The notes under the pieces: model-generated | What the model saw: only the letters and a program-made list of their open reading frames with translations | Database searches by the model: none | What the model was told of the DNA's origin: nothing | Made by a program: the position numbers and the translations under genes | Origin: Myxococcales bacterium | GTDB lineage: Bacteria; Myxococcota_A; Polyangia; Fen-1088 | Direction: 5' to 3' | Length of the DNA stretch: 26,527 nt | NCBI GenBank assembly: GCA_003170035.1 | Contig: PMZX01000178.1 | Location: 227 to 26,753, forward strand | Part shown: positions 16,387 through 23,092 of the stretch, piece by piece | Position numbering within the stretch: position 1 is the stretch's first letter | Layout: each line of letters opens with the position of its first letter

Positions 16387-18773
16387 ATCGCCTCTCCGCT
16401 GTCCGACGTGCCAGGTTGCGTGGGTGCGCCGACGCGCAGGTAGCGCGATGCCATCTCGTACTCGAAGAACGAGGCCATCTTGGTGTCGATGACCTTGGAC
16501 CACAGGGCGTGAGCCTCGTTGCTCTTGCCCTCGGCCAGCAGGCGCATGGCCTGGTAGAAGAAGATTTCGGCCCGCTTGCCGGGCGTGTCCGCCATGGCCA
16601 GCAAGCGGTCGTAGCTGATGCGGCCGAGCGCGTAGCGCACCAGTTGCCGGTACCAGGCCGAGGCGCGCGGTGGGCGCAGCTCGATCTGGCGGGCATCCAG
16701 GGCACGCAGATAGGACAGGGCTGCGGCGTCGGGCGCATCAGCGCGGCGGCGGGTGATGTCCAGGATCCACAGCGAGGCGTAGACCTTGACGTATTCCGAG
16801 ACCACGCGGCTCGACTTGGAGATGGCGCGCCGATAGATGTCGAGCGCTGGCTCGGCGTCGCCCCGCTGAACCAGAAAAGCAATGGCGTCGATGTAGCTCT
16901 GGTCGCGGGCTTCGTCCTGCTCGATGGCCTCGTCGAACTTGCGCAGGCCATCCTCGCGTCGGCCGAGCAGATAGTAGAGCCGGCCCACCTCGAAGATGGT
17001 CCCTGCCGACGAGCCCAGGTTCTTGCGGCGCAACTGCTCGATCATCAGCCGCTCCCAGCCGCGCGCCGCAGACCGCCAGGCCTTGCGTGCGTCGTCCATG
17101 TTGCCGTTCATCTCGTAGGCCACGCCCAGGGTATAGGCCAGGCGTGACTGCCCCTCGACGAACGACACGGTTTCCTCGGCGGGTGCCTCGCGTTGCCGGG
17201 TGTCGAATGCCTTCCTCAGTAGGCGCGCGGCCTGTTCGGGACGGCCCCGCTTCAGATCCAGGTTGGCGATCTGCAGAGTCACCTCAGCGTCACCTGCGTC
17301 CTCCTGCTGCGCGCGCAGGAGTAGAGGTTCGGCTTCTTCCAGCTTCCCGGCGTCCACCAAGCCCCGCGCCACGGCGAGGTCCACATCGGCCTCGCCCAGC
17401 TTGAGGCGCTTGCTGCCGAAGCGCTGCTGGCTTTGCCTCAGTTGGTTGCGCAACATCTCGGCGTTGGGCAAGACCGGCTGCATGCGGTCGGGATCGATGC
17501 GCGATTTGAGGCGCAAGAAGGCCAACTCCATCCGCTCGGCTACCAGATCGGCAAGCTTGTCCGGGTCGGGCTTCTGGCGCTCCAAGACGGCGAGCGCCTC
17601 ATCGAGGTAGCGCAGGGCCAGGAAGGGAGCCGGAGCAAAGCGCGCCACGCGTGAAGCGAGCACCAACATCTCAGCGTCGCCGGGGAAGAGCATGAGCCCA
17701 CGACGCAGGATCTCGGCTGCGGCCGCGGGATCGACCCGGTCCGTGGAGGTGCCAAGCAGCAGTTCACCGCGAGGCAGAAGGCGACGAGCTAGAGCCATGT
17801 AATGGACAGGCTGGGCCGCGGAACGGTTGACAGCGGCCAGGAGTTGCCGGAACTCGGGATCGTCGCCCGGCTTGTCGGTAAAGCGCGCGGCAGCCTCGGC
17901 AGCGCGGGCCATCTGGCCACAGCGGAGATAGAGCGTTGCGGCGTTGATCGCCATGGCCGAGAGCGACTCGGTGTCGAGCAACAACTCGCTCAGCATGCCG
18001 CGCCCGCCGACCCCTGTGCCGGGCGGCCGGCGCAACATGCCGGTGAGCCGCTCCTGCTGCGCCCAGGCCAGTCGGGCCACGCGTTCGACCACGGCTGGGC
18101 TGGGCCAGTTTGCCGCAACCCCGTCCAGAATGTCAGCGGTGGTCGGCTGGGTGCGAGGCCCAGGAGTGCCCACGGAGAGCTGTGCCTCAGTGTCGAGCCA
18201 AGCGAGAACTTGCTCGATGCGCGCCGGCCATTCCGGGTTTTGCGGCTCCAGCGTCTGCAGCACGAAAAGACCCATGGCCACGGGCAGCTCATTGCCGCGC
18301 GGCGAGTAGGCACCCACGATCAGACGTGCCGCCGCCCCCAACAATTTGCGCTCGCGATCGGACACAGCCAGGCCTTCGGGCCGCCAGAGCAAGGGCGCCG
18401 GGAAGAGATCCAGGGCGTCGCGAAGGGAATCGTGGAGCCGGTCGAAGTCATCGTCGCTGCCCAGGATGCCGGGGTTGCGCCGCAAGCGCTGCGCGTCGAG
18501 AGACGCCAGCGGGCCAAGCAGGTATTCGACCAGCTTGAGGCGAAGACGCGCTTGTTCCTCGGAGCCCTGGGCCAGGGCTTGATAGAGGAACTTGGCCTCC
18601 AGGTAGTCCTCCTCGTTTGCGATCGCGGGCAGGGTGGCGGCCTCGTTGGCCAGGCGCGCTGCTGCTTCGCTCGGCTTGCCGGCCCCGGCCGCGCCCAGAG
18701 AGGCACAGCCGGATGCCACCGCCGCAAGAAACAAGGCGGCACACGCGGGTTCTACCCACCAGGCTTTGTTCAT
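16383..18773 (-). CDS. Large TPR-repeat lipoprotein
   Basis: A 796-residue protein starting ATG at 18773-18771. A lipoprotein signal (MNKAWWVEPACAALFLAAVASGC, lipobox ASG-Cys23) directs it to a membrane on the periplasmic side. After about residue 45 it is nearly all helical, with degenerate then clearer TPR units, for example GLVDAGKLEEAEPLLLRAQQ, IANLDLKRGRPEQAARLLRKAF, LGVAYEMNGNMDDARKAWR and EVGRLYYLLGRREDGLRKFDEAIEQ. The C-terminus, SRYLRVGAPTQPGTSDSGEAI, is unstructured. Such proteins usually act as assembly scaffolds for outer-membrane or secretion machinery, but no partner can be named. It is convergent with the unrecognised 368-aa gene, sharing CTAG, and divergent from the HEAT lipoprotein across 103 bp. 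No clear Shine-Dalgarno. Confidence 0.88.
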   Translation of the reverse strand: MNKAWWVEPACAALFLAAVASGCASLGAAGAGKPSEAAARLANEAATLPAIANEEDYLEAKFLYQALAQGSEEQARLRLKLVEYLLGPLASLDAQRLRRNPGILGSDDDFDRLHDSLRDALDLFPAPLLWRPEGLAVSDRERKLLGAAARLIVGAYSPRGNELPVAMGLFVLQTLEPQNPEWPARIEQVLAWLDTEAQLSVGTPGPRTQPTTADILDGVAANWPSPAVVERVARLAWAQQERLTGMLRRPPGTGVGGRGMLSELLLDTESLSAMAINAATLYLRCGQMARAAEAAARFTDKPGDDPEFRQLLAAVNRSAAQPVHYMALARRLLPRGELLLGTSTDRVDPAAAAEILRRGLMLFPGDAEMLVLASRVARFAPAPFLALRYLDEALAVLERQKPDPDKLADLVAERMELAFLRLKSRIDPDRMQPVLPNAEMLRNQLRQSQQRFGSKRLKLGEADVDLAVARGLVDAGKLEEAEPLLLRAQQEDAGDAEVTLQIANLDLKRGRPEQAARLLRKAFDTRQREAPAEETVSFVEGQSRLAYTLGVAYEMNGNMDDARKAWRSAARGWERLMIEQLRRKNLGSSAGTIFEVGRLYYLLGRREDGLRKFDEAIEQDEARDQSYIDAIAFLVQRGDAEPALDIYRRAISKSSRVVSEYVKVYASLWILDITRRRADAPDAAALSYLRALDARQIELRPPRASAWYRQLVRYALGRISYDRLLAMADTPGKRAEIFFYQAMRLLAEGKSNEAHALWSKVIDTKMASFFEYEMASRYLRVGAPTQPGTSDSGEAI

Positions 18774-18795
18774 ACCGGCAGTTTAGCCCGTGCCG

Positions 18796-18810
18796 GTGGC
18801 CCTCGGCCAC
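18796..18810. promoter_or_regulatory. Perfect short inverted repeat in divergent promoter region
   Basis: GTGGCC-CTC-GGCCAC has perfect 6-bp arms around 3 bases. It lies in the 103-bp gap between the divergent TPR lipoprotein and HEAT lipoprotein genes, about 30 bp upstream of a -35-like box at 18839. It could be an operator serving both genes, but short GC-rich palindromes are common in this DNA. Confidence 0.25.
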
Positions 18811-18838
18811 AAACGATAGGGTCCGTTGCGAAGGCCGC

Positions 18839-18866
18839 TTGACCCGAAGATCGGCGGGTGGATAAC
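18839..18866 (+). promoter_or_regulatory. Sigma70-like promoter for the HEAT-FHA-recG-sulfatase run
   Basis: TTGACC (18839-18844, 5 of 6 matches to TTGACA), a 16-bp spacer, then GATAAC (18861-18866, 4 of 6 matches to TATAAT). The ATG of the HEAT lipoprotein is at 18877, so the transcript would start only a few bases before the start codon, implying a leaderless or very short-leader message. No Shine-Dalgarno is visible there, which fits. Pattern evidence only. Confidence 0.3.
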
Positions 18867-18876
18867 ATCCCTCGCC

Positions 18877-20175
18877 ATGCGATGTCTGCTAGCCATCGGG
18901 ATCGGGCTCATCGGGTTGTCGGCCTGCGAAAGCGTCAGTTCGGAGAAGATCGAGCAGTGGAAGGGCACGCAGAAGGGGCCGCCAAGGATCGAGGAGGCCC
19001 TGCGCAGCGCCGACCTGGCGCCCAGCCTGCGCGCCGAGGCAGCCGCAGCCCTTGCCGACCTGGGCATGCCCGAGAAGGTCGACGAGGTGATGGCGGCCCT
19101 GCCGGCAAACGAGCGCTGGGAGATCCTCAAGTCGCTCATCCCCCTGCACATCAAGACCATGGAGAACGCACCCGTGCCCAAGGCGCGCGACGCCCGCGAC
19201 GGACTGTTCAGCGTGCGGCAGTACGCCCAGCCCGACGATCAGAAGCAGATCGACGCCGCAATTCTGATCTCGGTGGAGAAAGACTTGAAGGACGGCCGGT
19301 TTGCGGGGGGACGTCACTCACAGGAGAAGATGCTGGTCGCGATAGGTACACCGTCGGGCCCCATGCTGGTCAGGCTGCTCTCTGACCCCAAGGCCCCCTA
19401 CAAGGGACTGGCCGAACTCCTGCTCAAGGTGGGCGATGAGTCGGCGCGCGACAAGGGCGGTGGGGCCTTGGTGCGGCGGGCGGTGGCGGAGCATGAGATC
19501 CCCAACGACATGTGGATTGCCTTGGGCACCTTGGGCGGGCAAGGCGTGACGGAGTTTCTGACCCAGAAGCTTGTGAAGGCCCCGCCGGCAGAGGCAGCGT
19601 TGGCTGCCAAAGCCCTGCAGCAAGCGCGCTACCCCAGCCTGCTGCCATTGGCGCTCAAGATTGCGGCGGACCCGAAAGCCAACAACTTGGTGCGAGATGA
19701 GGTGTTCGGCGTGGTAGAGAAAATAGGCGGCCCGGCGGCGCAGAAAGGTCTCGTGGACATCATAGGCAATGACAAAAAGGACCTGGTGCGCTATCGGGCA
19801 TTCGAGGCAGCCCTGGAGGCGGGCAAGGTCGAGGCCGTGCAGCCTGCGCTACAGGCCTTCTCCGACAAGCTCAGTTTCAAGAAGGAAGATGTGATGGACT
19901 TCCTGGTCAAGGACATCTCCAAGCTCGGCGTTGCGGCCAGGCCCGCGGTGCTGAGCGCGCTCTCGTCGCCGGCGGCCCTGGCGCGCATCACGGCGGTCTG
20001 GGCGCTGGAGGCGCCGCTGGCCAACCCCAGACAGTCGCTGGGCACGGCAAGCGATGCGGCGGCCGTGCTGAAGCTGGCGGACGACAAGGCCAGCCTCAAG
20101 GGGTTTCCGGCCGGCCTGACCGTTGGAAGCGAGGCCAAGCGCGTGGCGGCGGTGTTGCAGAAAAGGGGTAGCTAG
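18877..20175 (+). CDS. HEAT-repeat lipoprotein
   Basis: A 432-residue protein starting at ATG 18877, chosen because it begins a clean lipoprotein signal (MRCLLAIGIGLIGLSAC, lipobox LSA-Cys17). The mature protein is an all-helical solenoid of HEAT/armadillo type: LRAEAAAALADLGMPEKVDEVMAAL, LVRLLSDPKAPYKGLAELLLKVGDES, LALKIAADPKANNLVRDEVFGVVEKIGG, YRAFEAALEAGKVEAVQPAL. HEAT solenoids bind other proteins, so it is probably a periplasmic or outer-membrane adaptor. It heads a tight plus-strand run: the FHA gene starts 25 bp after its stop, then recG, then the sulfatase-HEAT gene. The presence of HEAT repeats at both ends of this run is notable. Specific function unknown. Confidence 0.86.
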   Translation: MRCLLAIGIGLIGLSACESVSSEKIEQWKGTQKGPPRIEEALRSADLAPSLRAEAAAALADLGMPEKVDEVMAALPANERWEILKSLIPLHIKTMENAPVPKARDARDGLFSVRQYAQPDDQKQIDAAILISVEKDLKDGRFAGGRHSQEKMLVAIGTPSGPMLVRLLSDPKAPYKGLAELLLKVGDESARDKGGGALVRRAVAEHEIPNDMWIALGTLGGQGVTEFLTQKLVKAPPAEAALAAKALQQARYPSLLPLALKIAADPKANNLVRDEVFGVVEKIGGPAAQKGLVDIIGNDKKDLVRYRAFEAALEAGKVEAVQPALQAFSDKLSFKKEDVMDFLVKDISKLGVAARPAVLSALSSPAALARITAVWALEAPLANPRQSLGTASDAAAVLKLADDKASLKGFPAGLTVGSEAKRVAAVLQKRGS

Positions 20176-20200
20176 CAGCGAGACGAGGTAGAAAGCAGTC

Positions 20201-20899
20201 ATGGCGAATGATCCAACCCGGAAGACCTTGCGGCATTTCTACTGTCGCGACGTGCTCTGGCAGAGCTTTGAGCGCATGTCCGAAGCGCTGGACCGAGGCG
20301 TCGACGAGCTGGTGAACGAGGCCATGCGGGTCCTTGCCCAGCAGCAGGGTTTTCTCCCGCCGGACTTCGCCATGTCTCCGGGCGACGGGTTCTCGCAGCC
20401 CGAGCCGGGGCTGCCGCGTCCTGAGGCGCGGGCCGGGAGCGGGCTTTCGCGTCCTGATGCGCCGGCCGAGAGTGGGCTTTCCCGGACCGGCCTCCGTCGG
20501 GCCGGGCCTCCGCCCCTGCCATCGGCCCGCTCCACCGCCGAGCAGTCAGGAAACCGTCCGCCCCCTCCGCCGCCACTACCCAGTTTCTCGGTCCCGGCCC
20601 CGACTGATGCCGGAGCCGCACCGCCCCTGTATCTGATCTTCGGGAACCAGAGATACGTGATCAACAAGGATCAGTTCATCATCGGTCGGGGAACCAAGTC
20701 GTCGGATCTGCCGATACGCGACGGGAATATCTCACGCAAACACGCGGCGGTGATCCGGCGCAATGGCGAGTACTACATCAAGGACCTTGGCTCGACCAAC
20801 GGCATCGACTACGGGGGTGAGCGCATCGAGGGCAAGAAGATCGAAGAAGGCGACGTCTTCTCGATCTGCGAGTACCAGTTGCGGTTCACGTACAAGTAG
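20201..20899 (+). CDS. FHA-domain protein with ribbon-helix-helix-like N-terminus
   Basis: A 232-residue protein from ATG 20201; a GAGG lies about 15 bases upstream, a little far for strong initiation. Residues about 7-46 (RKTLRHFYCR, then two helices DVLWQSFERMSEAL and GVDELVNEAMRVLA) fit the strand-helix-helix layout of Arc/MetJ DNA-binding domains. Residues about 50-140 are a Pro/Ser/Arg-rich disordered linker with repeated GLSRP-type units. Residues about 143-232 form a canonical FHA domain: FIIGRGTKSSDLPI (Arg163), the ISRKHAAV motif (Ser178, Arg179, His181), DLGSTNGI (197-202), and a closing beta strand CEYQLRFTY. It is therefore a possible phosphothreonine-responsive DNA-binding regulator. 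It sits between the HEAT lipoprotein and recG, 21 bp before recG, probably in one operon. Confidence 0.88.
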   Translation: MANDPTRKTLRHFYCRDVLWQSFERMSEALDRGVDELVNEAMRVLAQQQGFLPPDFAMSPGDGFSQPEPGLPRPEARAGSGLSRPDAPAESGLSRTGLRRAGPPPLPSARSTAEQSGNRPPPPPPLPSFSVPAPTDAGAAPPLYLIFGNQRYVINKDQFIIGRGTKSSDLPIRDGNISRKHAAVIRRNGEYYIKDLGSTNGIDYGGERIEGKKIEEGDVFSICEYQLRFTYK

Positions 20900-20920
20900 C
20901 AGGCAAGTACGGCGCGGAAC

Positions 20921-23092
20921 ATGGCCGGCGCGCCCACACCGTCGCTGCTTGACCAGCCTGTGACCGCCTTGCCAGGGGCCGGGCCGGTGACGGCGGCGCG
21001 CTTGGCCGAGCGGGGACTGGAACGGATCCGCGATCTTCTCAGCTTTCTGCCGCTAGGGTACGAGGACTTTCGCACGCTGTACCCGCTGCCGGCGCTCGCC
21101 CGCTTGCCCGAGGGCCAGGCGGTGGTGGTGCGGGCCAGGGTCGCGCGGGTGCGCCCCTTCTTCCGGCGCTTGCTCGACGTGTACCTGGAGCAGGACGGGG
21201 TGCAGATGCGGGCGCGCTGGTTCCGGCCCAACGCGGGCATGGTCAAGACCTACGCCAAGGGGAGCCTGGTGGCCCTGGCTGGAATCTTGCGGCGGGGAAA
21301 GGACGGAAGCCCCGAGATCATCCATCCCCGCAACGTCACGGCGCTGCTGCTCGCACAGGAGGCGTCGGGCACAGAGTCCGGCCTGGGACTGCGGCCGCGC
21401 TACCCGGCGGTGGAAAAGGTTCCTGGCCGGGTCATCGAGAAACTCGTCGCTGCCGCGGTCGAGCAGGCAGCTGCGCTGGTGCCTGACGTGCTGCCCGAGG
21501 GCGTGGCGAAGCGACTCGGCCTGCCCTCGATCTCCGAGGCACTTCGCGAGGTCCATCGACCCGAGGCCTCGCTTCCCGACGACAGGCTCGCCGAGCTGAT
21601 GGCCGGGCAAGCACCGGCGCAGAGGCGGCTTGCGCTTGAGGACCTGTTTGTCGTGCAGGTCGGGCTGGCACTGGAACGGGGCCGCGCCCGCCGCGCCAAT
21701 GGTTGGCACTGTGACGTCGATGGCGAGGCGGCGTTGGCGTCGGTGAGAGCCGCACTGCCCTTTGTTCCCACATCTGCGCAGGAACGCGCGATCCGGACCC
21801 TGTATGCCGACCTCGGCAGCGCGACGCCCATGCAGCGGCTGCTTCAGGGTGACGTGGGCAGTGGCAAGACCGCGGTGGCATTTGCTGCGGCCTTGCTGGT
21901 CGCGCGCGCGCGTGGACAGAGCCTGCTCATGGCGCCTACCGAGGTGCTGGCCGAGCAGCACGGACGCACCCTGGCCTCCTGGGGCGGCAAGGTGGGCCTG
22001 CGGGTGGCGGTGCTGCATGCCGGGCTGGCTGCGCAGGAGCGGCGCCGGGTGCTGGGCGGGGTCGCAGCCGGCGCGATCGATTTGCTGGTGGGCACGCACG
22101 CACTCCTTGAGCAAGGCGTGCGCGTTTTGCGGCTGGCCCTGGCCATCGTGGACGAGCAGCATCGCTTCGGCGTGCGCCAGCGGGTTGCCCTGCGGCGAGT
22201 GGGGGGCTGGATCCCTGACCAGAAAACCGGCATGGTTCCCCACCTTCTGGTGTTGTCCGCCACGCCGATCCCACGCTCTTTGGCCCTGACCGCTTACGGC
22301 GATCTTGACCTTGTGACGCTTGACCAATCCCCACCGGGCCGACAGGTTGTTGCCACGCAACTGTGCGTGGGCGAGGCTGCGCGCCGCGAGGCCCTGGCTG
22401 CGGTCAAGGCGGCGGTCGCAGCGGGCGGGCAGGGCTTCGTGGTGTGTCCGGCCATCGTCGAGCAGGAGCAAGGCGAAAGCGGCCGGCGTGCCTCGGTGCT
22501 GCCCCGCTTTCGTGAGCTGGGGCCGTTGCTTGCGCCTGCGCGCGTGGGTCTTCTGCACGGCCAGATGCCGAGCGACAAGCAGCAGGCGGTGCTAGCGGCC
22601 TTTCGCGCTGGCAAGCTCGATGTCCTGGTCGCCACCACAGTGCTGGAGGTGGGCGTGGACGTGCCGGCCGCCTCGATCATCGTCATCGAGGATGCCGAGC
22701 GCTTCGGCCTAGCGCAATTACACCAGTTGCGCGGTCGCGTGGGAAGGGGAGGGCAGGCGTCCAGTTGCTTCTTGCTCACCGGCGCGCAGGATCCTGAGAC
22801 CTTGGACCGACTGGCATTCGTGGCCGCAACCAGCGACGGGTTCCGCATCGCCGAGGAGGATCTGCGACGGCGCGGCCCGGGTGAGATCTACGGTGAGAAC
22901 CAGACCGGCCTTCCGGGTCTGTGGCTACGCGATCCGTCGGGCGCAGCAGCCTTGGTCGAAAGCGCGCGCCGCGAAGCGGAAGCCCTGCTGGCCGAGGATC
23001 CGGCCCTGACTTCGCCTGAGCACGCGGCCTTGCGCCAGACGATCGAAATACGCTGGCTGCGTCGGCGGCCGATTGCCGAGGAAGCGGGATGA
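20921..23092 (+). CDS. recG: ATP-dependent DNA helicase RecG
   Basis: Branched-DNA translocase that remodels stalled forks and Holliday junctions. It has 723 residues, slightly longer than the E. coli protein. It starts with a helix-hairpin-helix-like segment (VTALPGAGPVTAARLAERGL), then the OB-fold wedge domain (about 65-165) that grips the junction. The helicase part has Walker A GDVGSGKT at 310-317, the DEQH box at 411-414, motif III LSATPIPRSLALT, motif V TTVLEVGVDVP, and motif VI QLRGRVGRG from Gln602. The C-terminal end (GFRIAEEDLRRRGPGEIYGENQTGLP) matches the RecG TRG region. All key motifs are intact. Start is ATG 20921. It overlaps the next gene by ATGA at 23089-23092. Its placement behind an FHA regulator and ahead of a sulfatase-fold gene is unusual. 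Confidence 0.97.
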   Translation: MAGAPTPSLLDQPVTALPGAGPVTAARLAERGLERIRDLLSFLPLGYEDFRTLYPLPALARLPEGQAVVVRARVARVRPFFRRLLDVYLEQDGVQMRARWFRPNAGMVKTYAKGSLVALAGILRRGKDGSPEIIHPRNVTALLLAQEASGTESGLGLRPRYPAVEKVPGRVIEKLVAAAVEQAAALVPDVLPEGVAKRLGLPSISEALREVHRPEASLPDDRLAELMAGQAPAQRRLALEDLFVVQVGLALERGRARRANGWHCDVDGEAALASVRAALPFVPTSAQERAIRTLYADLGSATPMQRLLQGDVGSGKTAVAFAAALLVARARGQSLLMAPTEVLAEQHGRTLASWGGKVGLRVAVLHAGLAAQERRRVLGGVAAGAIDLLVGTHALLEQGVRVLRLALAIVDEQHRFGVRQRVALRRVGGWIPDQKTGMVPHLLVLSATPIPRSLALTAYGDLDLVTLDQSPPGRQVVATQLCVGEAARREALAAVKAAVAAGGQGFVVCPAIVEQEQGESGRRASVLPRFRELGPLLAPARVGLLHGQMPSDKQQAVLAAFRAGKLDVLVATTVLEVGVDVPAASIIVIEDAERFGLAQLHQLRGRVGRGGQASSCFLLTGAQDPETLDRLAFVAATSDGFRIAEEDLRRRGPGEIYGENQTGLPGLWLRDPSGAAALVESARREAEALLAEDPALTSPEHAALRQTIEIRWLRRRPIAEEAG

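Noticed and set aside
21053..22558. 501-codon minus-strand ORF opposite recG
   Set aside because: Antisense to intact RecG helicase motifs; the composition is Arg/His/Gln-rich with no recognisable signal or domain.
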